Shown here in pieces: positions 25,824 through 34,640 of a DNA stretch of 40,344 bases (positions within the stretch are counted from its first letter, which is position 1; each line of letters begins with the position of its first letter). This stretch comes from an uncultured Verrucomicrobia subdivision 3 bacterium (GTDB lineage Bacteria; Verrucomicrobiota; Verrucomicrobiia; Limisphaerales; UBA11358). The translations under genes were made by a program, and so were the position numbers. Under the pieces are notes generated by a model, which had not been told where the DNA came from, did no database searches, and worked only from the letters and a program-made list of their open reading frames with translations. Location: contig CAIQKM010000120.1 in the NCBI GenBank assembly GCA_903872345.1, positions 1 through 40,344 on the forward strand. The letters are read 5' to 3'.

Positions 25824-26121
25824 TTTGCTCCTTCGCCGACCCGCAGGGAGCGATCTTCCGGTGGTGATCCGATGGCCGGCCCTGAGGCCGGTTTGGTTCC
25901 AGCGGTAAATGCCTCGGCTCCAGTGCTTCCAACCGGCCAGCCGCAAACCGCAAAGATTTCCCCCCGTTTCTCCACCCGGTACGGGTGCCGCAAACCTAAA
26001 GAAATTACCTACCCGCCACCGGCGGCATCGATTATGCCGGAAGCAGAATCCTGCCAATTTCCCGGCCCGGTCAGGGTGGTAAACTGCTCCCAGTACGATT
26101 GAAATAAAAGTCAACCCAAGT
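25824..26121. other. Intergenic region with possible terminator hairpin
   Basis: No gene is supported in this 298-bp gap. CCGGCC/GGCCGG with loop CTGA (25876-25891), followed by TTT, may end transcription of the peptidase gene but the T-tract is weak. The rest shows nothing distinct. Confidence 0.45.
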
Positions 26122-26412
26122 ATGAGTGTTATCTCGGCCATGGCTGACTATGTTACCCGGCAGCGGCGGATGCGGTCGGTTACGAGCGTGGCGCGCCGGT
26201 ATTCCCGGCAGGCGTTTCCGGAGGATCACCCGGTTTGGAGCATGGTGGCCGAAGACCGGCCGCATGAATGCGTGGTCTATGTGACCTACGAACGCAAAGA
26301 GCCGGTGACCGCCCCGGCGCCGCACCGTTTTTTCAAGGTGGAGTTGCCCAACCTGTCGGTGACCGCCTTGCAGGAAGATTATTACCCGGCCCAGTGGGGA
26401 CCCTGCCATTGA
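26122..26412 (+). CDS. Hypothetical small protein
   Basis: The 96-residue product is unrecognised but looks like a real protein. It has a basic N-terminal helix (DYVTRQRRMRSVTSVARRYS), then a segment rich in aromatic and acidic residues (DHPVWSMVAEDRPHECVVYV) and a closing stretch FKVELPNLSVTALQEDYYPA. It has no signal peptide, membrane helix or metal cluster; the two cysteines are isolated. The ATG at 26122 has no clear ribosome-binding site. It lies between the peptidase gene and the 3' end of the kinase operon, on the opposite strand to the latter. An antisense frame covers the same region but has a less protein-like composition. Confidence 0.5.
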   Translation: MSVISAMADYVTRQRRMRSVTSVARRYSRQAFPEDHPVWSMVAEDRPHECVVYVTYERKEPVTAPAPHRFFKVELPNLSVTALQEDYYPAQWGPCH

Positions 26413-26602
26413 GCCGGCTTTTGCCGGGCGCAGAAGCTGTTGATGGTGTTGTCTGACGTTGGGGCGCACACTTCACCGCTTTTAAACCTTCTGCGACCCG
26501 GTCGTTTTTTTGGCGGAACCGGCTTCAGCCGTAACAAGGCAGTTCAACCACATGCCTGTCCATCCGTGGTTAAGAATTGATTTCAACCGCATTGTTAGGG
26601 CT

Positions 26603-29600
26603 TCAGCCGGCCGCCGCCTCCAGCAGTTGAATCATGCCTTCCGCCTCAAAACTTTCCGCCATCACCGCCAGACGGCCGGCAAGGGTGGGGTCCAGCAGCT
26701 GAATTTGGGCAATGAACTGGTTGACCTGTTCAAAATCCGCGATCACCAAGGCGGCTTGCATCTGTTGCCTTAAGTCGGGCGGTAAAGCCCTCAAATCATT
26801 GGCGACCAATGGCGGGTGCGCTTTGCGGGCGTCCGCAGCGTCCTTGCCGGCCGGCTCCTGATACAAGTAAGCCACCGGCATCTGCCGGCCGATTTTTTCC
26901 AGCAACTCCACATCATCCACGGGCTTGGAAAGAAAATCATCCGCGCCGGCGTTCAGGGCTTCCATCCGGTCATCACTGAAGGCGGCGGCGCTGACGCTGA
27001 TGATTTTCACCGCGGCGCCGCCGGGCAACGCGCGGAGCCGGCGGATGGTTTCATACCCGCTCATTTCGGGCATCCGGGTGTCCATGAGGATCATTTGCGG
27101 ATGCCATTCATCAAAGATGGCCAGGGCGGCGGCGCCGCTGGCGGCGGCCCGGGTTTCAAAGCCAATCGTCTTGAGCAACTGGTGCAGCACTTCGCGGTTT
27201 TCCTCCACATCGTCAACGATGAGCAGCCGGGGCGGCGGGGCTTCGGGTGAAAGGCACAGCGGCTGGCGGCTATCCTTTTTCTTGATCCGGATAAAATCAC
27301 TGACGGGCATGACCGGCACTTCAAAACGGAACGTGCTGCCCTGGCCCCGCTCGCTGACCACGGTGATTTCCCCCTCCATGAGCCGGGCATACTGCCGGCT
27401 GATGGCCAGGCCCAGACCGGTGCCGGAACTGATATGCCGGCCGCTGCTGGTCTGTTCAAATTTGCCAAACAGCCGGGCCATTTCCTCCGGCGCAATGCCC
27501 TTGCCGGTATCCACCACCTCGGCCACGAACCGCATTTCCTGCGCCGCCGGCTGGATCATGGACACCTTGAGTTGCACGCCGCCGTGCTCGGTGAATTTGA
27601 TGGCGTTGCTCAACAGGTTGCCCAGCACCTGGCGGATTTTATTCTGGTCCGCCTCAATGCGCAGCGGCAGGGCGGTGAGCTTGGTGAAAGCAAGGGCCAG
27701 ATCCTTGGTGGTCGCGCGCTCCTGAAACAACCGCACCAGTTCTTCCAGCAAATCCTCGGGATCGAACACTTCGAGCTGCAGGGTGAGCCGGCCCGCCTCG
27801 ATCTTGGACAGTTCGAGCACGCTGTTGAGCAGGGTGAGCAAATTCTGCCCGCTGCGGCTGATGGTGCTGATCTGGCGCCGGGCCGTTTCGGGCACGGCGG
27901 GATCGCGCAGCAGCAACTGGGTGTAGCCCATGATGGCATTCATGGGCGTGCGGATCTCATGGGACATGTTGGCCAGAAATTCCGTTTTGGCGCGGTTGGC
28001 GGCGGCGGCGGATTCCATGGCCTGGCGCAGCTCCCGCTCGGTCTTCTGCCGTTCGGTATTGTCGAAAACCGTGGTCCGGGTGCGCAGAAAGTTGCCGGCG
28101 GCATCGCGCACGGCCGTGGCGTTGAGCACCACGGAAAGCATGGTGCCATCCTTGCGCGCCAGCTCCATATCCACATTCAAATGGGCGTCCGCCCCGGTAT
28201 AGCCGATATAATCCCGCCGGAACATTTCCCGGGATTCGGGCGTGAAAAAATCCGTGATTTTGCGCCCGACCACCTCTTCCCGGGCATACCCGAGCCAGCC
28301 CAGCTCCGTGTCATTGATTTGCACAATGACGCCATCCTTGTCCAAGCTGTGGTACCCGCAGGGGGCCTGGTTGTAGAGGTCTTCGATCTCCCGGGCCCGG
28401 CAGGCCGCCTCCTGCTCGGCACGCTTGCGATCCGTGATGTCAATGACGTTGGCGAGCAGATACCCGACGCCGTGGATTTCAATGGATTCGGCCGAAATGA
28501 CCACCTCAATGATTTCGCCGGACTTGGTGCGGTTCTTGACCTCGAATTTTTGCAGGCGCCCGTCCCGGGCGATTTGTTCCAGCACCTGCCGGCGTTGTTC
28601 CAGGTCGGCGTAAACATGCAAGTCCAGCACCGTATGCAGCAGCACCTCCTCGCGTTCAAACCCGAGCATCCGCAGCCAGGCGTCATTCACATCCACCAGC
28701 CGGCCGTCGCTCAGGCGGGTGATGGAAATGCCCAGCGGGGAGCTGTTGAAAATCTTTTCAAAGCGCAGCTTGGTCTCGGTCAGCACCGCCTCGGCCCGTT
28801 TGCGTTCGGTGATGTCAATGACGTTGCAAAGCAGGTAGCGGGTGCCGCTGATCTCAATGGGCTCGGCGGAAAGCACGACATCAAATAGCTCCCCGGATTT
28901 TCTCCGGCTTTGCGTCTCCAAATTCCCCAGCCGGCCGTCCCGGCGGATGATTTCGAGCAATTGCTGGCGCTGGCCGGGAAGCGCAAAAATATTCAACTGT
29001 TGCGTGGTCTGATTCAGCGCCTCCGCTTGTTCAAACCCATGCGTTTTCAGCCAGGCATCATTGGCATTGACCACCAGGCCATCGTCCCAGCGAGTGATAC
29101 AAATGCCCACGGGCGAGCTGTTGAAAATGGTTTCAAAGCGCAGCTTGGTTTCGGTCAGCAGCGCCTCGGCCCGTTTGCGTTCGGTGATATCAACCACGTT
29201 GGAGAGCAGGTACTGAACCCCGTGGATTTCGATCGGCTCGGCGGAGATGACCACGTCAATGATCTCGCCGGTTTTTTTCCGTTTTTGCAGCTCAAAGTTC
29301 TGGAGGTGGCCGTCCCGGTTGATGATGTCGAGCAACTGGCGGCGGCGGCCCGCATCCACGTACAAGTCCAGTTCCTTGGCGGTTTTGAGCATGGCCTCCT
29401 CCCGCTCAAACCCAAACAGCCGCAGCCAGGCGGCATTGGCATTGATCAGCAGGCCTTCATGCCAGCTCGTGATGGATATCCCGAGGGGGGAATTGTTGAA
29501 AATCTTCTCAAAGCGGTGCTTCGTTTCGGTCAGGACGGTCTCCGCCTGTTTCCGCTGGGTAATGTCGTTGGCAATGCCAATGGTGTGGCGCCGGCCGTGC

Positions 29601-31327
29601 AATTGCACCACGGCCAGAGACAGTTCCAAGGGCAGCAGTTGCCCGTTCTTGCGGCGGCCGCGGATTTCCAGATTCCGGCCGGCCGGGAGGGACCGGCCAA
29701 TCAGGGCGGTTTCGCCGGCGGGACCGGGGGGACTGTCACTTTCGAGTTGGAGCAGCTGGTACATGTCCCGCCCAATGGCTTCCGTGCTGGACCAGCCAAA
29801 AATCTGTTCGGCCAACTGGTTCCAGAAGGATATGCGGCCCTGGTCATCCATCGTAAAAATCGCGCTGTTGGCGGAGTCCGCCATGGTGCGGAATTTCTCC
29901 TCGCTCTCCACCAACTGCCCGGAGCGTTCGGCCACCCGCTGTTCCAGCTCGGCATTCAGTTGCGCCAGCCGGGCATTGGCCTCGCGAATGGCCAGTTGCG
30001 CATGTTTGCGATCCGTGATGTCCCGGAACACCCCGATCAGCATCCGTTCGCCGCCCACGGCCACCCCCTGGGAGCTGACTTCCACGGGAAAGGTACTGCC
30101 GTCTTTCCGGCGATGGACGGTTTCAAACAGCCAGCCGGCTTCCGCCCAGTCCAAGGGGCCGTCGGCCGGGAGGTGGAAGGCTTCCGCCCGCAAATCCTGT
30201 TCGCGGAGGGCCAGCAATTCCGGCCGGGTGTAGCCGTAAGCCTTCAGGGCGGCCGGGTTGGCATCCAGAATGCGCCCGTCTTCCCGGCGGACGCGCAGGA
30301 TGATGTCGCGGCTGCTGCTGGCCATCAGTTCCGAGAGGCGCAGGGCTTTCTGAAATTTCCGGGTGTCGGTGACATCCCGGCCGACAATCACCAGACCTTT
30401 CCGCCGGCCGTCCTCGTGAAACAACGGCACTTTGAGCACTTCAAATTCATGCCAGCCGCCCTCGGCATCCACAATGCGCTCCTCCATGAGGATCGCTTGG
30501 CGCGCCGCCCAGGCTTTTTCATCGCTTACCATGCAGGCTTCATGCACCGGCTGCAGGTCGGGAATGTCCCCGGCCATTTCCTGATCTGTCCGGCCCTGCC
30601 AGGCCCGCAGGTCCGTCCGAAACAATTGCTGGGCGGAAGAGTTGGCCACCTGCCAGCGGCCCGCGCCGTCCTTGAAAAAAATGGCATCGGGAATGGCCTC
30701 CACCAAGGTCTCGAGATTCTCCCGGGTCCGGGCAAAGGCGGCCGACTCCTCCAGTCCGTGCCAGGCCCGGGCGATATCGTCGGAAAGTTCGGCCAGCAAC
30801 TGGATTTCATCCGGATTAAAGGCGCGGATCTGCCGGTCCGCCCAGACCGTGAGCACCCCCAGTAATTTATCCCGGTAAATCAGGGGAAAGGAGGCGATGG
30901 AAGCCGCCCCCCGGGCCAACAACTCCTTGCGCCAGGGGGCAAACCGGGGATCGCCGACCAGATCGTGAAACACTTGCGGCTGCCGGGTGCGCATACAGAG
31001 GCCGGCGGGACCATTGCCATTGGGCGAGTCATCCCAAGTGATGGGGGCTTCCGGAAAACGAGCCGTGTGACCGGCCACCGCCAGCGACGCGAGCCGCCGG
31101 GAAACCTCGTCCGGCCGGGCCATCCAGACCGTCACATAGCCGCGGGTTTTCGCCAGGCTCTGACAGACCGCTTCCGACAATCGCACCAAATCGGTCTCAC
31201 GATTGAGAATGCGACCAACATCACGATGCACCAGCAACAACTGATTCAGGTGCTCGATTCTGGCAATATACGATTGCTCCTGCTGGATTACCGATTCATT
31301 TTTTCCCGGCTGGTCGCTCACAAACAT
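26603..31327 (-). CDS. Hybrid sensor histidine kinase with GAF, seven PAS domains and receiver
   Basis: The 1574-residue cytoplasmic kinase senses unknown cues through many PAS domains and passes phosphate to an internal receiver. The approximate order is GAF 45-195, PAS 205-325, PAS 335-455, PAS 475-595, three near-identical PAS units 600-974, PAS 985-1105, and HisKA with His1123 in LANMSHEIRTPMNAIMG. The ATPase follows with N-box LLSNAIKFTEHG, VVDTGKGIAPEE and GTGLGLAISR, then a receiver with Asp1416 in ILMDTRMPEMSGYE. A helical tail of about 70 residues has no Hpt signature. No membrane helix is seen, so the input is probably internal. All catalytic motifs are intact. It is the last gene of a three-gene operon and overlaps the upstream gene by 32 bp. 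Confidence 0.95.
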   Translation of the reverse strand: MFVSDQPGKNESVIQQEQSYIARIEHLNQLLLVHRDVGRILNRETDLVRLSEAVCQSLAKTRGYVTVWMARPDEVSRRLASLAVAGHTARFPEAPITWDDSPNGNGPAGLCMRTRQPQVFHDLVGDPRFAPWRKELLARGAASIASFPLIYRDKLLGVLTVWADRQIRAFNPDEIQLLAELSDDIARAWHGLEESAAFARTRENLETLVEAIPDAIFFKDGAGRWQVANSSAQQLFRTDLRAWQGRTDQEMAGDIPDLQPVHEACMVSDEKAWAARQAILMEERIVDAEGGWHEFEVLKVPLFHEDGRRKGLVIVGRDVTDTRKFQKALRLSELMASSSRDIILRVRREDGRILDANPAALKAYGYTRPELLALREQDLRAEAFHLPADGPLDWAEAGWLFETVHRRKDGSTFPVEVSSQGVAVGGERMLIGVFRDITDRKHAQLAIREANARLAQLNAELEQRVAERSGQLVESEEKFRTMADSANSAIFTMDDQGRISFWNQLAEQIFGWSSTEAIGRDMYQLLQLESDSPPGPAGETALIGRSLPAGRNLEIRGRRKNGQLLPLELSLAVVQLHGRRHTIGIANDITQRKQAETVLTETKHRFEKIFNNSPLGISITSWHEGLLINANAAWLRLFGFEREEAMLKTAKELDLYVDAGRRRQLLDIINRDGHLQNFELQKRKKTGEIIDVVISAEPIEIHGVQYLLSNVVDITERKRAEALLTETKLRFETIFNSSPVGICITRWDDGLVVNANDAWLKTHGFEQAEALNQTTQQLNIFALPGQRQQLLEIIRRDGRLGNLETQSRRKSGELFDVVLSAEPIEISGTRYLLCNVIDITERKRAEAVLTETKLRFEKIFNSSPLGISITRLSDGRLVDVNDAWLRMLGFEREEVLLHTVLDLHVYADLEQRRQVLEQIARDGRLQKFEVKNRTKSGEIIEVVISAESIEIHGVGYLLANVIDITDRKRAEQEAACRAREIEDLYNQAPCGYHSLDKDGVIVQINDTELGWLGYAREEVVGRKITDFFTPESREMFRRDYIGYTGADAHLNVDMELARKDGTMLSVVLNATAVRDAAGNFLRTRTTVFDNTERQKTERELRQAMESAAAANRAKTEFLANMSHEIRTPMNAIMGYTQLLLRDPAVPETARRQISTISRSGQNLLTLLNSVLELSKIEAGRLTLQLEVFDPEDLLEELVRLFQERATTKDLALAFTKLTALPLRIEADQNKIRQVLGNLLSNAIKFTEHGGVQLKVSMIQPAAQEMRFVAEVVDTGKGIAPEEMARLFGKFEQTSSGRHISSGTGLGLAISRQYARLMEGEITVVSERGQGSTFRFEVPVMPVSDFIRIKKKDSRQPLCLSPEAPPPRLLIVDDVEENREVLHQLLKTIGFETRAAASGAAALAIFDEWHPQMILMDTRMPEMSGYETIRRLRALPGGAAVKIISVSAAAFSDDRMEALNAGADDFLSKPVDDVELLEKIGRQMPVAYLYQEPAGKDAADARKAHPPLVANDLRALPPDLRQQMQAALVIADFEQVNQFIAQIQLLDPTLAGRLAVMAESFEAEGMIQLLEAAAG
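28406..29530 (-). repeat. Three tandem 375-bp units encoding duplicated PAS-PAC modules
   Basis: Each unit encodes 125 residues of the hybrid kinase, opening TETK(H/L)RFE(K/T)IFN and closing DITERKRAE or similar. The anchor TTGAAAAT recurs at 29496, 29121 and 28746, exactly 375 bp apart. DNA identity between units is high by eye, which points to recent unequal duplication within the gene. Confidence 0.9.
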
Positions 31328-32546
31328 CCCCTTTTGTTTGGTTCCCTTTGACTGGCAACGGCAAATTTACACTGCGGGCGCCCCGGCGCGAAAGGGTGGC
31401 GCGCAATTCAATCCCCGGCGGGGACAGGTTGGCAATGGCCACGCGACCACCATGCAATTTGATGATCTGGCCGGCCACCGCCGGTGATAGTCCCAAGTCA
31501 CTGCCAAAAGCTAGCGGCTTGGCGACCGATAACAACTCAAAAAAGCGGGGCAGATCCTCCGGCGGCAGGACATGGCCTTCGGCCCGGATCTGGATGGTCA
31601 CCTCCGCGCCGGTGGCCGTGCCTTCAATCACCACCGACCGGCCCGGGAGGGTGCAGCGGATGGCCGTTTCAATCAGACTGGTCAGGGCGCGGGTCAAAAA
31701 CACCCGGCCCCCCGCGACTTCGCCCAACTGGGGCAGCAGGGAATTGATCTGCACCTCCTGCTGGCGGGCCAGCGCGCTGTTTTCCATGCAGGCGGCGGCC
31801 ATGACGGCATCCAGCAAGGTGGTTTCATTGGCAAAGGAAACCCCGGACACCTGCATCTCCGAAAGCAGCAGGGCGTCCTCCACGAGCTCCAGGATGCGTT
31901 GCCGCGAGCTTTCAAACACCTGCTGACACTCGGTGATCAGGGGATGATCCGCCGATTCGCCAAAGGCGATCTCCGCCGCGCCAAAAAGCCCCTGCAACGG
32001 GGTGCGCAATTCATACGAGATGATCCGCAGAAAATCCGTCTTGGCCTGGTCCAGCAACGCCAGCCGGGCGTTGGATTCCGCGAGTTGGCGGGTGCGGTCC
32101 TGCACCAGTTCCTCCAAGTGCAGGTTATGCCGCCGCACCTCTTCCTGGAGCCGGTGCAATTCCACATGCGTCCGCACCCGCGCCTCAATTTCCTCCGCCT
32201 GGAACGGCTTGGTCACGTAATCCACCCCGCCCGTCTTGAAGGCGCGCACCTTCTCCTCGGTTTCGCTGTGGGCGCTCACAAAGATGACCGGGATGTGCTT
32301 GAGGCGCGGATCCGCCTTCAATTGTTTGCACACTTCGTAGCCGTCCATTTTGGGCATCCGGACATCCAGCAGGATCAGGTCCGGGGGCAGCAGGCGGGCC
32401 GCCCGCAAGGCGAGACTGCCGCTGATGGCCACCCGCACGGCATAGCCGCACTTTTGCAGCAGGCTGCCGAAGAGCTGAAGATTGGCCGGGGTGTCATCCA
32501 CCACCAGGATGCTGGCTCCGGCTTGGGGCGGTGCGACGGGATTCAT
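31296..32546 (-). CDS. Receiver fused to a degenerate histidine-kinase-like module
   Basis: The 416-residue protein starts with an intact receiver: Asp17-Asp18 in LVVDDTP, phospho-acceptor Asp61 in LILLDVRMPKMDGYE, and Lys113 in DYVTKPF. A coiled-coil linker (RLQEEVRRHNLHLEELVQDR) leads to a dimerisation helix KTDFLRIISYELRTPLQG. The position of the phospho-acceptor histidine in SHELRTP is Tyr178 here. The ATPase part has also decayed: the N-box reads LTSLIETAIRCT without its asparagines, the DxGxG box is replaced by IRAEGHVLPPEDL, and the glycine-rich lid keeps only DLGLSPAV. It therefore cannot be an ordinary kinase. It overlaps the upstream regulator by four bases (ATGA) and the downstream hybrid kinase by 32. 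A phospho-responsive adaptor for one of them is the likely role (inference). Confidence 0.9.
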   Translation of the reverse strand: MNPVAPPQAGASILVVDDTPANLQLFGSLLQKCGYAVRVAISGSLALRAARLLPPDLILLDVRMPKMDGYEVCKQLKADPRLKHIPVIFVSAHSETEEKVRAFKTGGVDYVTKPFQAEEIEARVRTHVELHRLQEEVRRHNLHLEELVQDRTRQLAESNARLALLDQAKTDFLRIISYELRTPLQGLFGAAEIAFGESADHPLITECQQVFESSRQRILELVEDALLLSEMQVSGVSFANETTLLDAVMAAACMENSALARQQEVQINSLLPQLGEVAGGRVFLTRALTSLIETAIRCTLPGRSVVIEGTATGAEVTIQIRAEGHVLPPEDLPRFFELLSVAKPLAFGSDLGLSPAVAGQIIKLHGGRVAIANLSPPGIELRATLSRRGARSVNLPLPVKGNQTKGDVCERPAGKK

Positions 32547-33502
32547 GATCGGACAGCCGCGCGGGCTTGAAAATGTTTCAAACAGCGGTTGAAATCCGGC
32601 GTTTCGCGCTGACTCACAAAGATGGCCTGCTTGAAGTCACGCAAATGAACTTGCAAACGGCCTTCGCCGGCTTTTTCCACGTAATCGATAAAGCCAAGAT
32701 TGATGATGGCCTGCCGGTGCACCCGGACAAACTGTTCCGGCGGCAATTCCTGCTGCCACATTTTCAGCGCCTTGCGGAACATCATGTGCTGCCCGTTGTC
32801 CCCCCAATGCACCATGGAATATTCCCCGCAGGCCATCAGGGCCTTCACCTCGGACAGTTTCAAAAACTGCCGCCGGTTCGCGTCCTTGATCAGCAGGGGT
32901 TGCTCCGGCAGCCGGCCGGTCGCCGGGACGGCGGACGGGACGGACGGCGGCGTTTGCCGGGCTTCCAACGACTGGCGCACCTGGTCAATGATCTGTTTTT
33001 CGCGGCCGTCCTTGGCCGCCGCCTTGGCGGCGAGCCAGCGGATGCCCGCCGCCGATTTATCGAGGTCATGGATGATGCCCGCAAAAACCTCCACCGTTTG
33101 CTGCAACCGTTCCTCCTCCCGCTGATGTACGTTCCATTGGCGCAACAGACGGGCGTTGACCGTTTCCAGTACTTCCGGCAAAGGGGCCGGCTTGGTGATG
33201 AAATCATCCCCGCCCAGATTCATGCTGCGCCGGATCTGCCCGCGATCTTTGCAGGCGCTCAAAAAAATGACCGGAATCTCCCCCATCCGCCGGTCCTGCC
33301 GGAGCGTGGATACCACCTCCTGCCCGCCCATGCCCGGCATTTCCAGATCGCACAGGATCAAATCCGGCCGTTGCTCGGCGGCGGCGGCCAACCCCCGACC
33401 GCCATCGGGGGCCGTGGCCACCTCATGGCCGTTGCGCCGCAGGAACTCGCCGACCAGACTGCATATTTCGGCATCATCATCTATGATCAGAACTTTTGAC
33501 AT
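32543..33502 (-). CDS. LytTR-family response regulator
   Basis: This is a two-domain DNA-binding response regulator of 319 residues. The receiver has the acidic pocket Asp8-Asp10 (LIIDDDAE), phospho-acceptor Asp52 in LILCDLEMPGMGGQE, Ser82 in IFLSACKD and Lys104 in ITKPAPL. A middle linker of about 75 residues includes VFAGIIHDLDKSAAG, longer than in most LytTR regulators. The C-terminal LytTR domain, roughly 205-310, shows VKALMACGEYSMVHW, FVRVHRQAIINLGFIDYV and LQVHLRDFKQAIFVSQR. It is the first gene of the signalling operon and the probable output of the hybrid kinase. LytTR proteins bind paired direct repeats upstream of targets; none was firmly identified, though the 600-bp region before this gene is a candidate. 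Confidence 0.93.
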   Translation of the reverse strand: MSKVLIIDDDAEICSLVGEFLRRNGHEVATAPDGGRGLAAAAEQRPDLILCDLEMPGMGGQEVVSTLRQDRRMGEIPVIFLSACKDRGQIRRSMNLGGDDFITKPAPLPEVLETVNARLLRQWNVHQREEERLQQTVEVFAGIIHDLDKSAAGIRWLAAKAAAKDGREKQIIDQVRQSLEARQTPPSVPSAVPATGRLPEQPLLIKDANRRQFLKLSEVKALMACGEYSMVHWGDNGQHMMFRKALKMWQQELPPEQFVRVHRQAIINLGFIDYVEKAGEGRLQVHLRDFKQAIFVSQRETPDFNRCLKHFQARAAVRS

Positions 33503-34101
33503 GAGTTTTTCAAAATGTACAGGTATCAGGATAAATGATTTCGGTCCGCTCTGAAGTCAGACGCAGCATGTTCATATCGGGTAACCAGCGGTATAAAACC
33601 CTAATCGCTCCGCCAACTGATTACAACCAGCTTCAGGATGCCGTCTGACTTAACCACCCTTGAAGGTAATTCCATTCCGGCCGTTTTTCCATGAGCGATG
33701 TCATTTTTTCAGTGAACGATGGTTTTTGTGCAGCCAGCGCAGTTTTGCCCGGTCTCCTGCCGGCAGGTTTATAAAGGGAAAACCCGGTGGCCAAATCGCC
33801 GGCCGGCGGCTCCTCGGCGGTTCATTGCTTGACTGGCAATACCGGTCAACCCCGCCTGCATTCACCTCACAATCATAAGCAGTTATACCGGCCGGCTCAT
33901 CCGTCAACCATCACTGTCAGCCCCACCGTGATTTACCTCAATCAGGCAAAATCAGGCAAATTTAGAATCTTAACGGCCGCCAAAACCATCGCTCGCTGTT
34001 TTTTTTGCCGCGTTCGTTGCAAGTTGGTTGGCTTTAAGGGGAAAAGCGATGATTTTCAAGCTGTAGCAGGCGATTGACTATAAATTAACCAGTTTGAACA
34101 A
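33503..34101. other. Long divergent intergenic region with inverted repeats
   Basis: No gene is supported in about 600 bp. A perfect 10-bp inverted repeat, AAGTCAGACG at 33554-33563 and CGTCTGACTT at 33642-33651, brackets a central stretch that contains CGGTATAAAACCC. A second imperfect palindrome TTGACTGG-CAATA-CCGGTCAA lies at 33829-33849, and AATCAGGCAA is directly repeated near 33942-33961. The region must hold promoters for the signalling operon (minus) and the small zinc-finger-like gene (plus). Confidence 0.5.
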
Positions 34102-34407
34102 ATGAACGCCAAATCAACCCAGACCGATAAAGAGCCCACGGTCCGTCGCGGCCGGCCGGAAATCGTTGATGAATTCAGCCACCTGCCGGTTTCCCGGCAA
34201 CGCAAGTGGCAATTGCGCCAGATGGCCAAGGGCGGCTGTCGCATTTGCGGCCAGACCGCCATCAGCGGCGGCTATTGTTTGAAACATCTCGTCCACGAAC
34301 GCGAATATTCCGCCGAACGCTTTGGTTGCAAACGGGAAAATCTCAACTGCAAAAGCCGGCTGATGGAAAAGCAGATGGAGACCCAATCCGCCCGCTGGGA
34401 GGCCTGA
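34102..34407 (+). CDS. Small protein with a CxxC/CxxH zinc-finger-like knuckle
   Basis: This 101-residue, strongly basic protein has GGCRICGQTAISGGYCLKHL at its centre: Cys46, Cys49, Cys59 and His62 could bind one zinc ion. The N-terminal third is polar and basic (TVRRGRPEIVDEF), resembling an AT-hook-like GRP core, and a helical segment follows (VSRQRKWQLRQMAKG). Cys76 and Cys83 also occur downstream. Together these features suggest nucleic-acid binding, but I do not recognise a named family. The ATG at 34102 is preceded by no clear ribosome-binding site. It is monocistronic, with a clean terminator 22 bp after the stop. Confidence 0.75.
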   Translation: MNAKSTQTDKEPTVRRGRPEIVDEFSHLPVSRQRKWQLRQMAKGGCRICGQTAISGGYCLKHLVHEREYSAERFGCKRENLNCKSRLMEKQMETQSARWEA

Positions 34408-34428
34408 TCCACCGTTTCCGAGCAATTT

Positions 34429-34456
34429 GCGCCAGTCGTGAGACTGGCGCTTTTTT
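34429..34456 (+). terminator. Intrinsic terminator
   Basis: GCGCCAGTC, loop GTGA, GACTGGCGC and six Ts form a perfect 9-bp stem directly downstream of the small zinc-finger-like gene. Confidence 0.93.
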
Positions 34457-34640
34457 GTTGTTCATTCCCGCCGATGTTCGCTTACCCGCCTGACTGGTTC
34501 GCAGGAATCACAGGCTGATCATTCTCCGCTAACGCATCAGCGCCAGGGAATTCGGCGGCCCGCCGCCGCCCCCGCGCACGCAACAAACTTCGTCATAAAA
34601 TAGTTCGCAACCAGCCGCGATTCATGGTGTCTTTATATCA

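Noticed and set aside
24660..26141. 493-codon minus-strand frame opposite the S53 peptidase 3' end
   Set aside because: Arg/Gly/Gln-rich with no family motif; the sense strand encodes well-defined domains.
26551..26574. CCTGTCCATCCGTGGTTAAG as a functional site near the kinase operon end
   Set aside because: It resembles a phrase I recall as dispersed in many environmental genomes; no structure or gene context gives it a role here.
28910..30865. 651-codon plus-strand frame opposite the hybrid kinase
   Set aside because: It repeats where the PAS units repeat and has antisense-type composition; no independent signal.
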